From NCBI RefSeq assembly GCF_018390555.1, contig NZ_JAHBGB010000002.1, forward strand, positions 434,001 through 498,000: 64,000 nucleotides of DNA, written 5' to 3'. Under the pieces are notes generated by a model. That model searched no databases. It had not been told where the DNA came from and saw nothing but the letters and a program-made list of their open reading frames with translations. The stretch is from Ancylobacter oerskovii (GTDB lineage: Bacteria > Pseudomonadota > Alphaproteobacteria > Rhizobiales > Xanthobacteraceae). Each line of letters starts with the position of its first letter. Position 1 is the stretch's first letter. Below, in pieces: positions 26,753 through 35,255 of the stretch. Made by a program: the position numbers and the translations under genes.

Positions 26753-28156
26753 ATGGACGATATCCGCAACACGGCCGAAGACCGTCGCGACGATCCCCGT
26801 CGCGACGACGAATTCGTCGACGCCGCCGCCCTTGCCGCCGAACTCGCCGAGGAACATCCCGCCGACATCGCCGAGGCCCTCGACGAGGAGGAGCCGGAGG
26901 TTGCCTCGGCGGTGCTGGCCAGCCTGCCCCGCGACAAGCAGATCGAGATCCTCGACCTGCCCGATTTCGACCTCTCCGGCGACCTCATCGAGGCGCTGCC
27001 GGTCGAGGAGGCCGTGCGCCTCATCTCCGAGCTCTCCGCCGACCGTGCCGCCGACCTGTTCCGCTGGATGGAGGAGCCGGCCCGCTCGCACCTGTTCGCC
27101 CGCCTCCCGGCGGCGACGCAGGCCGAGCTCAATCGGCTGCTCTCCTGGCCGGAGCACACCGCCGGCAGCCTGATGACCACCGAATTCGTCTCCGTCCCCT
27201 CCAGCTGGACGATCGGCGACACGCTGCGCCACATCCGCGCCATCGAGCGCACGCGCGAGACCATCTACGCCATCTATGTGCTCGATCCCGCCACCCACAA
27301 ATTGCTGCAGGCGGTGACGCTGCGCCGGCTCATCTCCGGCGAGCCGCAGCAGCCGATCCTCACCTGCGCGCCCGCCCACGACCCCATCACCGTCGATCCG
27401 CTGATGGACCGGGAGGAAGTGGCGCGCCTCATCTCCAAATACGACCTGCTCGCCGTACCGGTCGTCGATGCCAACGAGCAGGTGCTCGGCATCGTCACCG
27501 TCGACGACATGATCGACGCCATCATCGAGGAAGGCACCGAGGACGCGCAGAAATTCGGCGGCATGGAAGCGCTGGATGAGCCCTATATGGAGATCGGCTT
27601 CCTCGACATGCTGAAGAAGCGGGCCGGCTGGCTCTCCATCCTCTTCCTCGGCGAGATGCTCACCGCCAGCGCCATGCAGCATTTCGAGGACGAGCTGGAG
27701 CGCGCCATCGTGCTCACGCTGTTCATCCCGCTGATCATGAGCTCGGGCGGCAATTCCGGGTCGCAGGCCACCTCGCTGATCATCCGGGCGCTGGCGTTGC
27801 ACGAGATCAAGCTCGGCGACTGGTGGCGGGTCGCCTTGCGCGAACTGCCCTCCGGCCTTGTGCTCGGCTCGATTCTCGGCACGCTGGGCATGACGCGCAT
27901 CGCCATCTGGCAGCTTGCCGGCTTCCATGATTATGGCGAGCACTGGGTGCTGGTGGCCCTCACCGTCGGCTCGGCGCTGGTGGCCATCGTCACCTTCGGC
28001 TCGCTGATCGGCTCGATGCTGCCCTTCGTGCTCAGGCGCGCCGGCTTCGATCCCGCGAGCGCCTCGGCCCCGTTCGTCGCCACCTTCATCGACGTCACCG
28101 GCCTCGTCATCTATTTCAGCGTCGCGCTGGCCATCCTGCACGGCACGCTGCTCTAG
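26753..28156 (+). CDS. mgtE: magnesium transporter MgtE
   Basis: The 467-residue protein shows the MgtE order. First is an acidic N-domain of helical repeats (LAEEHPADIAEALDEEEPEVA, LPRDKQIEILDLPDFD). Then come two CBS domains (MTTEFVSVPSSWTIGDTLRHIR and TVDPLMDREEVARLISKYDLLAVPVVD) and a plug-helix region. A membrane domain of five helices follows, with the conserved IPLIMSSGGNSGSQATSLIIRAL and GLVIYFSVALAIL. MgtE is a homodimeric Mg2+ channel of the inner membrane, gated by Mg2+ binding between N and CBS domains. It interrupts the C1-cofactor cluster. The start codon directly abuts an inverted repeat that could hide the ribosome-binding site. Confidence 0.95.
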   Translation: MDDIRNTAEDRRDDPRRDDEFVDAAALAAELAEEHPADIAEALDEEEPEVASAVLASLPRDKQIEILDLPDFDLSGDLIEALPVEEAVRLISELSADRAADLFRWMEEPARSHLFARLPAATQAELNRLLSWPEHTAGSLMTTEFVSVPSSWTIGDTLRHIRAIERTRETIYAIYVLDPATHKLLQAVTLRRLISGEPQQPILTCAPAHDPITVDPLMDREEVARLISKYDLLAVPVVDANEQVLGIVTVDDMIDAIIEEGTEDAQKFGGMEALDEPYMEIGFLDMLKKRAGWLSILFLGEMLTASAMQHFEDELERAIVLTLFIPLIMSSGGNSGSQATSLIIRALALHEIKLGDWWRVALRELPSGLVLGSILGTLGMTRIAIWQLAGFHDYGEHWVLVALTVGSALVAIVTFGSLIGSMLPFVLRRAGFDPASASAPFVATFIDVTGLVIYFSVALAILHGTLL

Positions 28157-28161
28157 GCCCG

Positions 28162-28206
28162 GGCCGGCCCTCCCGCTCTCGCAACGCAGCGGCGGGAGGG
28201 CCGGCC
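28162..28206. terminator. bidirectional hairpin between mgtE and the DUF1059 gene
   Basis: GGCCGGCCCTCCCG (28162-28175) and CGGGAGGGCCGGCC (28193-28206) are exact complements around a 17-base loop. The element lies five bases after the mgtE stop and before the stop of the convergent DUF1059 gene, so it can serve both transcripts. There is no long T-run. Confidence 0.65.
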
Positions 28207-28219
28207 TTGCGGCGTGCCG

Positions 28220-28432
28220 TCAGGCCGCGCGCGGCGCCGCGGCCGGCGGCGTGCCGCGGTGGATGGCCTTCTTCATCTCGCTGCGGAGCTCGGGCGTGTC
28301 CTTGTGGCCGTGCATGGCGACCGCATGCTGCACGGCCGCCTCCATCAGCTCGCCCTCGCTGTCGGCGGCCATTGCCAGCGTGCACTTCTTGTCGCTGGGC
28401 ATTTCCCGGCAATCGATGAAATAGCGTCCCAT
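28220..28432 (-). CDS. DUF1059 domain protein, 70 aa
   Basis: A short soluble protein with the DUF1059 pattern: MGRYFIDCREMPSDKKCTLAM at the N-terminus, a helix SEGELMEAAVQHAVAMHGH and a C-terminal helix LRSEMKKAIHRG. The start at 28432 follows a strong GGGAGG ribosome-binding site on the minus strand. DUF1059 proteins are small, widespread and uncharacterised; the first cysteine and the AVAMHGH histidines could bind a metal. It is divergent from mptG (220-base gap) and convergent with mgtE. Confidence 0.8.
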   Translation of the reverse strand: MGRYFIDCREMPSDKKCTLAMAADSEGELMEAAVQHAVAMHGHKDTPELRSEMKKAIHRGTPPAAAPRAA

Positions 28433-28652
28433 ATGCGCCTCCCTTGTCAGGGCGCCGCCCGGGCAACACTCCCTCATGCGGTCGGCTTCCACCGCATGGC
28501 GGCGCCGGTCGGAACGCTACGCCCGCCGGCGGGGCCCGGCAAATCACGAAGGCCGCAGCGTCGCCCCTTTCGGCATTCGCCCCGCCCACCGGCAAATGGT
28601 CGCGGCCCGGTTGCCCCTTGTGGCGGCCGGGCTCTACCATGGCGGCGAGGAA

Positions 28653-29669
28653 ATGCCCGTGAACGAAAATACCCAGTCCATCGCCCGCCCCCGCCGGCCG
28701 ACCCAAGCGAACGGGGTTCGCGTCGTCGCGCCGGCGCGGCTGCATCTCGGCTTCCTCGATCTCTCCGGCAGTCTCGGCCGCCGCTTCGGCAGCCTCGGCC
28801 TCACGCTCGACCAGCCGACACTGTCGCTGAGGATGGAGCCGGCGGAGGTGCTCGCCGCCACCGGGCCGGATGCCGCCCGCGCCCGCGCCGCCGTCGAACG
28901 GGTGGCGACGCAGTTCGATCTCGACCCGCGCGTGGCGATCACGGTGGAACGGGCGCTGCCGCCGCATGCCGGCCTCGGCTCGGGCACGCAGCTGGCGCTG
29001 GCCGCCGGCTCGGCGGTGGCGACGCTGCGCGGCCACCCGCTGGACGCCCGCGTCCTCACCGCGGCGCTCGACCGCGGTGCCCGCTCGGGCATCGGCATGG
29101 GGGCCTTCGCGGAAGGAGGCGTGCTGCTCGACGGCGGCAAGGCCTCCGGCCGCGACGACCCGCCTCCCATTCTCGCCCGCCACCCCTTTCCGGCGGATTG
29201 GCGGCTCCTGCTCGCCTTCGACGACAAGTCGCAGGGGCTGAGCGGCAGCGAGGAGGTGACGGCGATGAACACGCTGCCCCCCTTCGACGAGGCGCTGGCC
29301 GGGCATTTCTGCCGCCTGACGCTGATGAAGGCGCTGCCCGCGCTGATCGAGCGCGATTGCGCGGCCTTCGGCGCCGCCATCGGCGAGATCCAGGCCCGGC
29401 TCGGGGATCACTATGCCCGCGCACAGGGCGGGCGCTACACCAGTCGGGATGTCGAGGCGGCGATGCAGCTCGCCGCCGCCGAGGGCGCCGCCGGCGTCGG
29501 CCAGAGCTCCTGGGGCCCGACCGGCTTCGCCATTCTCGGCTCGCCCGACGCCGCCGACCGGCTCGCGAGCCTGCTGCGCGAGCGCTTCGCCGATCGGCCG
29601 AACCTGTCCTTCGTGGTGGCGCGCGGCCGCAACACCGGTGCCCGCACCGACTGGCTCGGCATGGACTGA
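28653..29669 (+). CDS. mptG: beta-ribofuranosylaminobenzene 5'-phosphate synthase (beta-RFAP synthase)
   Basis: This 338-residue GHMP-kinase-fold enzyme joins 4-hydroxybenzoate or 4-aminobenzoate with PRPP in the first committed step of methanopterin synthesis. Supporting segments are VVAPARLHLGFLDLSGSLGRRFGSLGLTL, LPPHAGLGSGTQLALAAG (the GHMP phosphate loop), ARSGIGMGAFAEGGVLLDGG and GAAGVGQSSWGPTGFAI. These are characteristic of bacterial and archaeal beta-RFAP synthases. ATG 28653 follows GGCGAGGAA. It heads the second block of the cluster, 21 bases before mtdB, the same order as in Methylobacterium. Confidence 0.93.
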   Translation: MPVNENTQSIARPRRPTQANGVRVVAPARLHLGFLDLSGSLGRRFGSLGLTLDQPTLSLRMEPAEVLAATGPDAARARAAVERVATQFDLDPRVAITVERALPPHAGLGSGTQLALAAGSAVATLRGHPLDARVLTAALDRGARSGIGMGAFAEGGVLLDGGKASGRDDPPPILARHPFPADWRLLLAFDDKSQGLSGSEEVTAMNTLPPFDEALAGHFCRLTLMKALPALIERDCAAFGAAIGEIQARLGDHYARAQGGRYTSRDVEAAMQLAAAEGAAGVGQSSWGPTGFAILGSPDAADRLASLLRERFADRPNLSFVVARGRNTGARTDWLGMD

Positions 29670-29690
29670 CATTCCCGGGAGAACCATCGA

Positions 29691-30587
29691 ATGGACGAGC
29701 ACGCGCCGATCCTGCACATCGTCTCGCCCCTGCGCCACATCAGCCCCTTCGACGTCAACATGGCGGTGGATGCCGGCTATGCGACCATCCTGCCCTATGG
29801 CCAGGTGGCGCTGGAGGAGATCGGCGGCCTGGTCCAGGACATGATGTTCTCGCGTCCCCCGGCCGGCGCGCCGCGCACCGGGCTGTTCATCGGCGGCAAG
29901 GACGCGGCGCTGGCGCTCGACATGGCCGACCGCGCGCGGGAGGTGCTGTTCCCGCCGTTCCAGATCTCGATCTTCGTCGATCCGGCGGGCTCCTTCACCA
30001 CCGCGGCCGCCATGGTGGCGGAAGTGGAACGTCATCTGCGCGCCAGCCGCCCGCAAGGGCTGGAAGGCGCCAGGGTGCAGGTCTATGGCGCGACCGGGGT
30101 GGTCGGCGGCATTGCCGGCGTGCTGGCCGCCCGCGCCGGCGCCGACGTGACGCTGGTCAGCCATCGCGACATCGAAAGCGTCGAGGCCAAGGCCCGCGAT
30201 TTCGCCGGGCGCTTCAGCGTCTCGCTCGCCTGCGCCGCCGCCCGCAGCGAGGAGGACAAGCGCGCCCTGCTCCCGGAGGCGGAGGTGGTGCTCGCCTGCG
30301 GCAAGGCCGGCGTCGAAATTCTTTCCGCCGATGCGCTGGCCGCCGCCTCCGCCCTGCAGGTCGCCGCCGACATCAACGCGGTGCCGCCCGCCGGCATTGA
30401 CGGCATCGACGCGATGGCGAACGGCACCGCGCTGCCGGGCGGTGCCCGCGGCATCGGCGCCCTCACCATCGGCCAGCTCAAATATCAGGTGCAGCACGAG
30501 CTTCTGAAGCGCATGCGGGTCGCCGAGGGGCCGCTCGACATCGGCGTCGAGGTCGCCTTCGACCTCGCCCGCTCGCTCGCCGTCTGA
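29691..30587 (+). CDS. mtdB: NAD(P)-dependent methylene-tetrahydromethanopterin dehydrogenase
   Basis: The 298-residue enzyme oxidises methylene-H4MPT to methenyl-H4MPT, the central step of cofactor-linked formaldehyde oxidation. The N-terminal part (ILHIVSPLRHISPFDVNMAVDAGYATILPYG) and the Rossmann motif VYGATGVVGGIAGVLAARAGADVTLVSHR match MtdA/MtdB. The length and the GAPRTGLFIGGKDAALALDMAD segment favour MtdB. It starts 21 bases after mptG with GGGAGAA as ribosome-binding site. In Methylobacterium mch follows mtdB; here an ATP-grasp gene follows directly. Confidence 0.93.
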   Translation: MDEHAPILHIVSPLRHISPFDVNMAVDAGYATILPYGQVALEEIGGLVQDMMFSRPPAGAPRTGLFIGGKDAALALDMADRAREVLFPPFQISIFVDPAGSFTTAAAMVAEVERHLRASRPQGLEGARVQVYGATGVVGGIAGVLAARAGADVTLVSHRDIESVEAKARDFAGRFSVSLACAAARSEEDKRALLPEAEVVLACGKAGVEILSADALAAASALQVAADINAVPPAGIDGIDAMANGTALPGGARGIGALTIGQLKYQVQHELLKRMRVAEGPLDIGVEVAFDLARSLAV

Positions 30588-30593
30588 AGGCGC

Positions 30594-31715
30594 ATGCCCG
30601 CGATCGCGGTGGCCGCGCTTTCCGCCCGCGCCCTGGCGGCGGCGGCGCGGCGTGCCGGCCTGGAGCCGCTGGTGTTCGATCTGTTCGGCGACGCCGACAC
30701 ACGCGAACTCGCGGCCACCCTGGTGACGCTGCGCCGCCGCGCCGGCTTCGCCATCGATGCCGACGACCTGCTCCTCCAGCTCGATACCCATGTCGACGGA
30801 TCCTGCCCGCTGGTGCTGGGATCGGGCTTCGAGGCGATGCCGGATCTGGTCGACCGACTGGCCGCGCGCGGCCGGCTGGCCGGCAATGACGGCGCGGTAG
30901 TGCGGCGGCTGAAGGATCCGTTCGTCTTCAGCGATCTCCTGTCCGCCCTCGGCATTCCGCATCCCCGCGTCTTCGCCGAGGAGGCACCGCTCGGCGTCGA
31001 GACGCTGGAGAAGGCCATCGGCGCGTCCGGCGGCGGCCATGTCCACCCGGCGCGCCGGACGCGCGGCCCCGGCCACTATCTGCAGGAGCGGATCGAGGGC
31101 GGTTCCGCCTCGGCGCTGTTCCTCGCCAATGGGCGCGACATCCGCCTTGTCGCCTTCTCCGAGCAATGGTGCGCGCCGGATGCCGCCTCGCCCTTTCGCT
31201 ATGGCGGCGCCGCCGGCCCCATCGCGCTAGAGCCGGCGGTCGAGGCAGAGGTCACTCGGGCGCTGGGCCGGCTTGCCGAGGCCACCGGCCTTGTCGGGCT
31301 CGCCAGCGCCGACCTCATCCTGTCGCGTGAGGGCTGGAGCCTGATCGAGCTCAATCCGCGCCCCGGCGCGACGCTCGACCTGTTCGACCGCCCCCCGCTG
31401 CCCCCGCTACTTCGCCTGCATCTCGACGCCTGTGCGGGCCGCCTGCCCGACCTCGTGCCGCTGCGCCCCGGCCCGGAGGTCGGCGCACGTGCCGCCGGCA
31501 TCTTCTATGCGCCGATCACCTTCGACATGCGCCTCGCCCATCTGCCGCCGCATGCCGCCGACCGCCCCGCCCCCGGCACGCGCCTGCATCGCGGCGAGCC
31601 GGTCTGCACCGTCTTCGGCGAGGGACGCGATGCCGAGGAGGCACGCGGCGTGATGCTGCTGCGCATGGACGCGCTGTGGCACGAGATGCAAGGCGCAGCG
31701 GGAGAGACGCCATGA
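30594..31715 (+). CDS. ATP-grasp protein of the H4MPT cluster (Orf5 type)
   Basis: The 373-residue protein starts with an alpha/beta domain (AVAALSARALAAAARRAGLEPLVFDLFGD) and continues as an ATP-grasp fold: RRLKDPFVFSDLLSALGIPHPRVF, GPGHYLQERIEGGSASALFLANG and the metal-binding stretch WSLIELNPRPGATLDLFD. Homologues (Orf5) accompany mtdB and mch in methylotroph clusters, where mutants lose H4MPT-dependent growth. The product is presumably a ligase adding a carboxylate to a cofactor intermediate, but the reaction is not established to my knowledge. Six bases separate it from mtdB, and its stop overlaps Orf7 by four bases. Confidence 0.82.
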   Translation: MPAIAVAALSARALAAAARRAGLEPLVFDLFGDADTRELAATLVTLRRRAGFAIDADDLLLQLDTHVDGSCPLVLGSGFEAMPDLVDRLAARGRLAGNDGAVVRRLKDPFVFSDLLSALGIPHPRVFAEEAPLGVETLEKAIGASGGGHVHPARRTRGPGHYLQERIEGGSASALFLANGRDIRLVAFSEQWCAPDAASPFRYGGAAGPIALEPAVEAEVTRALGRLAEATGLVGLASADLILSREGWSLIELNPRPGATLDLFDRPPLPPLLRLHLDACAGRLPDLVPLRPGPEVGARAAGIFYAPITFDMRLAHLPPHAADRPAPGTRLHRGEPVCTVFGEGRDAEEARGVMLLRMDALWHEMQGAAGETP

Positions 31716-32533
31716 CGACGATCGACATCGCCGACGCTTTCCTTCGCTCCTGCCTCGCCGAACTCGATGCGCTCAAGCCCGGCAACGTCCACCGCTTCGC
31801 GGCCGGCCACGGCATGGAGGTCGCGCATTTCGAGGCGGCGGCGCGCGCCGCGGCCCCCGCCATCGCCCGGCCGGACGAGCGCGTCGGCACGCGGATCGAG
31901 ACCGCGGTCGCCGCCTCGCTCGGCGTCACCGGCCTCAACACCAATCTCGGCATCCTGCTGCTCTGCGCGCCGCTGGCGGCCGCCGCCGAGCGGCCCCGGC
32001 CCTTGCGCGCCGCGCTGGTCGAGACGCTGGCGGCGCTCGACAGGCAGGACGCCGCCGCCGTGTTCCGCGCCATCGCCGCCGCCAATCCCGGCGGGCTCGG
32101 GCGCCGCACCGAGCATGACGTCGCGGCTCCCGCCACCATCGGCCTCGTCGAGGCGATGCAGCTCGCCGCCGGCGACGACCGCATCGCCCGGCAATATACG
32201 AGCGGTTTCGCGGACGTCTTCGACATCGGCGTCGCCCGGCTGCACCAGCTCGCCGGCGCCGAGCCGCAGGCGCGCACCGAGGCCGCCTATCTCGCCTTCC
32301 TCTGCGCCTTCCCGGACAGCCATATCGGCCGCAAGTTCGGCCGCGCCGCCGCCGAGGCGGTACAGGAAGAGGCGCGGCAACTCGTCGCCGGCATCGACTG
32401 GCACGCCCCGGCCGCCCGGCGCCATCCCCCGCTCGCCGCCTTCGACGCCGGCCTGAAGGCGCGCGGCCTCAATCCCGGCACCAGCGCCGACCTGACGGTC
32501 GCCAGCCTGTTCGCCGCCGCCCTCAGCCCATGA
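31712..32533 (+). CDS. triphosphoribosyl-dephospho-CoA synthase-like protein of the H4MPT cluster (Orf7 type)
   Basis: This 273-residue helical protein resembles CitG/MdcB: SCLAELDALKPGNVHRFAAGHGM at the N-terminus, LGVTGLNTNLGILLLCAPLAAA, and SHIGRKFGRAAAEAVQEEA with LNPGTSADLTVASLFAAAL at the end. CitG makes the citrate lyase prosthetic-group precursor. No citrate or malonate decarboxylase genes are present here, and Orf7 homologues are constant members of H4MPT clusters. A role in transferring a ribosyl-phosphate moiety to a cofactor precursor is therefore more likely. It overlaps Orf5 (ATGA) and meets the convergent HisA-like gene with an 11-base overlap of 3' ends. Confidence 0.82.
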   Translation: MTTIDIADAFLRSCLAELDALKPGNVHRFAAGHGMEVAHFEAAARAAAPAIARPDERVGTRIETAVAASLGVTGLNTNLGILLLCAPLAAAAERPRPLRAALVETLAALDRQDAAAVFRAIAAANPGGLGRRTEHDVAAPATIGLVEAMQLAAGDDRIARQYTSGFADVFDIGVARLHQLAGAEPQARTEAAYLAFLCAFPDSHIGRKFGRAAAEAVQEEARQLVAGIDWHAPAARRHPPLAAFDAGLKARGLNPGTSADLTVASLFAAALSP

Positions 32534-33194
32534 ACGCGGCGAGATCTTCCGCGCCGAGCCGCCCGTCATGCAGCGCGCTCGCCAGCAGCACCCCGGCGAC
32601 GCCGATCTCCGCGAGCCGGCGCAGGTCCGCCGCATCGCGCACCCCGCCGGCGGCATAGACCCGGCGCCCGCCCGCCCGCGCCAGAACGCCCCGCAGGCGG
32701 TCGTAATCGGGGCCAGCATCGCCGCCGACGCGGGCGAGCGTCATCACGATCACCTCGCCGGGCCACAGATCGGCCCGCTCATGCAGCTCGGCCGGCCCGC
32801 GCCGGCCTTCCGGGCCGTGGTCGAGCGAGAGCACCGCCGGCCCCTCGCGCAGCGCCGCCAGCCCGCCTTCCGCATCCGCCATCGATTCGGTGCCGAGCAC
32901 CCGGTGCAGGCCCGGCCCGGCAAGCCGCGCCTCCCCGGCATCCACCCACAGCCGCGCGAAATGCCCGGCGAGCCCGCCCAGCTCCGCCCGGTGCGGCTCC
33001 CGGCCGGCGATGGCGTCGAGATCGGCGACATAGAGCGTGCGGAACGGCGCCAGCGCCCGCAGCGCCCGCGCGATGTCGTCCGGCGCGGCGCCCTCGCAGA
33101 GGCGGGAGGCGATGGGACGATAATTCGCACGATCGCCGCGCCGCGCATGCACGACGACGCCTCCCATCAGGTCGATCACCGGTATAAGTTCCAC
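32523..33194 (-). CDS. HisA/HisF-related TIM-barrel protein of the H4MPT cluster
   Basis: The 223-residue product has a HisA-like start (VELIPVIDLMGGVVVHARRGDR) and half-barrel repeats including LYVADLDAIAGREPH and VYAAGGVRDAADLRRLAEIGVAGVLLASALHDGRL. It lacks a complete set of HisA catalytic features I would expect, and no histidine genes are nearby. HisA-like paralogues occur in methylotroph H4MPT clusters with unknown reaction. GTG 33194 is preferred as start because GGAG lies nine bases upstream and family members begin exactly there. The gene is divergent from mfnD with only 28 bases between starts, so promoters must overlap. Confidence 0.75.
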   Translation of the reverse strand: MELIPVIDLMGGVVVHARRGDRANYRPIASRLCEGAAPDDIARALRALAPFRTLYVADLDAIAGREPHRAELGGLAGHFARLWVDAGEARLAGPGLHRVLGTESMADAEGGLAALREGPAVLSLDHGPEGRRGPAELHERADLWPGEVIVMTLARVGGDAGPDYDRLRGVLARAGGRRVYAAGGVRDAADLRRLAEIGVAGVLLASALHDGRLGAEDLAAFMG

Positions 33195-33222
33195 GCGAAA
33201 TGGCTCCGCCGTGAAGGGTTCG

Positions 33223-34188
33223 ATGCGGGTTCTGGTGTGCGAGTTTGTAACCGGAGGCGGGCTCCGGCGCGAGGCGCTTTCGCCCTCGCTCGCCGCCGAG
33301 GGCGCGCTGATGCGCGACACGCTGGTCGGCGATCTCGAGGACCTGCCCGGCATCCGCGTCCTCACCACCCATGACGACCGCCTGCCGCCGCCCCTCCGCG
33401 GCGACAGCCGGCCGGTGGCCGCCGGCGACGACGCCGGGGCGATCTGGGCCGAGCTAGCCGCCGGGGCGGATCTCGCCTGGCCGATCGCCCCGGAAACCGA
33501 CGGCGCGATGGAGGCGGTGGTCGCCCGGCTGCGCCAGCGCTGCCGCCGCGTCGTCGCGTCGGATGAGGAGGCGTTGCGCATCGGCGCCAGCAAGCAGGCC
33601 ACCGCGGCCCGCTTTGCCGCCGCCGGCGTCCCCGTCGTGCCCTGCTGGCAGCCCGGCGCCATTCCGCCGCACGCGGCCGGCCCGCTGGTGGTCAAGCCCG
33701 ATGACGGCGCCGGCAGCCTCGGCATCCGCCTGTGCCCGTCGCGCGAGGACGCCGCGGCCGCCGGCCCGGGCATGGTGGTCCAGCCTCATGTGGCGGGCGC
33801 GGCCGAAAGCCTCACCCTGCTCTGCCAGTCCGGTCGCGCGGAGGTGCTCGGCATCAACCGCCAGCATGTGACGCTTGCCGACGGACGCTTCGGCTTCCAT
33901 GGCGTCACCGTCGGCATCCGGCCGCCGGGCGAGGTCGAGGCCGGGCTGGCGCAGGCGATCCTCGCCGCACTTCCGGGCTTGCACGGCCTCGTCGGCGTCG
34001 ATTATCTGGCGACGCCGGACGGGCCGGTGGTGGTCGAGGTCAATCCGCGGCTGACCACCTCCTATGCCGGCCTGCGGCGGTCGCTCGGCATCAACCCCCT
34101 CGCCTTCGTCGCCGATCTGGTGCGCGACGGCGTGGTGCCGAAGCTGCCGCATCTTCCCCCGCCTGTTCCGGTCGAGGTGCTTGTGTGA
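33223..34188 (+). CDS. mfnD: ATP-grasp ligase, MfnD-like (tyramine/tyrosine-glutamate ligase)
   Basis: The 321-residue protein begins MRVLVCEFVTGGGLRREALSP, the typical MfnD N-terminus. It has ATP-grasp elements: GASKQATAARFAAAGVPVVPCW, GPLVVKPDDGAGSLGIRL, VVQPHVAGAAESLTLLCQ and the metal site VEVNPRLTTSYAGLRRSLG. MfnD adds glutamate to tyramine in methanogens. Methylofuran of Methylobacterium is reported to contain tyrosine and a long glutamate chain, so the acceptor here may differ. ATG 33223 with GAAGG upstream was chosen; GTG 33211 would add four residues. Its stop overlaps the mfnF start (GTGA). Confidence 0.85.
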   Translation: MRVLVCEFVTGGGLRREALSPSLAAEGALMRDTLVGDLEDLPGIRVLTTHDDRLPPPLRGDSRPVAAGDDAGAIWAELAAGADLAWPIAPETDGAMEAVVARLRQRCRRVVASDEEALRIGASKQATAARFAAAGVPVVPCWQPGAIPPHAAGPLVVKPDDGAGSLGIRLCPSREDAAAAGPGMVVQPHVAGAAESLTLLCQSGRAEVLGINRQHVTLADGRFGFHGVTVGIRPPGEVEAGLAQAILAALPGLHGLVGVDYLATPDGPVVVEVNPRLTTSYAGLRRSLGINPLAFVADLVRDGVVPKLPHLPPPVPVEVLV

Positions 34189-35228
34189 CGACGATTACAC
34201 GTTTGGGCTGGGACATTGGCGGCGCCCATGTGAAGCTGGCCGCCTTCGGCGAGGATGGCCGCCTCGCGGCGGTACGCATCGCCCCGTGCCCGGTCTGGAA
34301 GGGCGCGCACCATCTCGCGGAAGCCGTGCGCCGGCTGCGGGCGGAATTCCCGGCGAGCGCCACCTCCGCCGTCACCATGACCGCCGAGGGCGCCGATCTC
34401 TGGCCGGACAGGCATGCCGGCGTGGTCGGTACCGCCGCCGTGCTGATCGAGGAGCTCGGGAGCGCGCCGCTGGCGCTGTTCGCGGGCCCGGAAGGCTTCG
34501 TGCCGGCCGAGCAGGCCGCCGCCCATTCCGCCACCATCGGCTCGGCGAACTGGTACGCCACCGCGGCGGTGCTGGCGCATCTGCTGCCGGCCGGCGTGCT
34601 GGTCGATATCGGCTCCACCACCGCCGATCTCATCGCCTTCGGCGAGGGCCGGGTCGCGGCGCGCGGCTTCAGCGACGCCGAGCGCCTCGGCCATGGCGAG
34701 CTGCTCTATACCGGCATCGTGCGCACGCCGGTGATGGCGCTCGCCGAGCGCGTGCCCTTCGCCGGCCGCCTCGTGCCGCTGATGGCCGAGCTCTACGCCA
34801 CCTCCGCCGACATCTACCACGTGCTCGACCTCCTGCCCGACGAAGCCGACCTGCACCCGGCCGCCGATGGCGGCGAGAAGACCGCCGAGGCCAGCGCCCG
34901 CCGGCTGCTGCGGATGGTGGGGGAAGACCTCACCGCGGCGAACCGGGGCCGCGCGCGCCGCCTCGCCTATCATCTGGGCCAGCAGCAATTGCACCGGCTC
35001 GCCACGGCGCTGGACACGGTCGCCTCGGCGCAGGAGGAGGATGTCGGCCTGGTGGTCGGCGCCGGCATCGGCCGCTTCCTGTCGCGCCAGCTCGCCGAGC
35101 GGCGCGGCGCCGCCTATCTCGATCTCGCCGACGTGCTGACCGACGATGCCTCGCTCGCCGGCCCGGCGGCCGATTGCGCGCCGGCGGTGGCGGTGGGACT
35201 GCTGTCCGCCGCCCTCGCGGCGGAATGA
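34185..35228 (+). CDS. mfnF: hydantoinase/oxoprolinase-family protein, MfnF-like
   Basis: The 347-residue protein has ASKHA ATPase features: TRLGWDIGGAHVKLAAF (phosphate 1), VDIGSTTADLIAFGEGR (phosphate 2) and GLVVGAGIGRFLSRQLAERRG. MfnF couples the aminomethylfuran diphosphate with gamma-glutamyltyramine in methanofuran synthesis, and its homologues recur in methylotroph clusters. The start is a GTG at 34185 that overlaps the mfnD stop in the sequence GTGA, so translation is coupled. The genes mfnA and mfnC, which complete the archaeal pathway, are not seen in this window. Confidence 0.83.
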   Translation: MTTITRLGWDIGGAHVKLAAFGEDGRLAAVRIAPCPVWKGAHHLAEAVRRLRAEFPASATSAVTMTAEGADLWPDRHAGVVGTAAVLIEELGSAPLALFAGPEGFVPAEQAAAHSATIGSANWYATAAVLAHLLPAGVLVDIGSTTADLIAFGEGRVAARGFSDAERLGHGELLYTGIVRTPVMALAERVPFAGRLVPLMAELYATSADIYHVLDLLPDEADLHPAADGGEKTAEASARRLLRMVGEDLTAANRGRARRLAYHLGQQQLHRLATALDTVASAQEEDVGLVVGAGIGRFLSRQLAERRGAAYLDLADVLTDDASLAGPAADCAPAVAVGLLSAALAAE

Positions 35229-35255
35229 ACCGACATAATGACCGGGAGCGCCTTC

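Noticed and set aside
31712-32533. CitG-like gene as evidence for citrate lyase
   Set aside because: No citC, citD, citE, citF or malonate decarboxylase genes are near, while H4MPT partners are on both sides.
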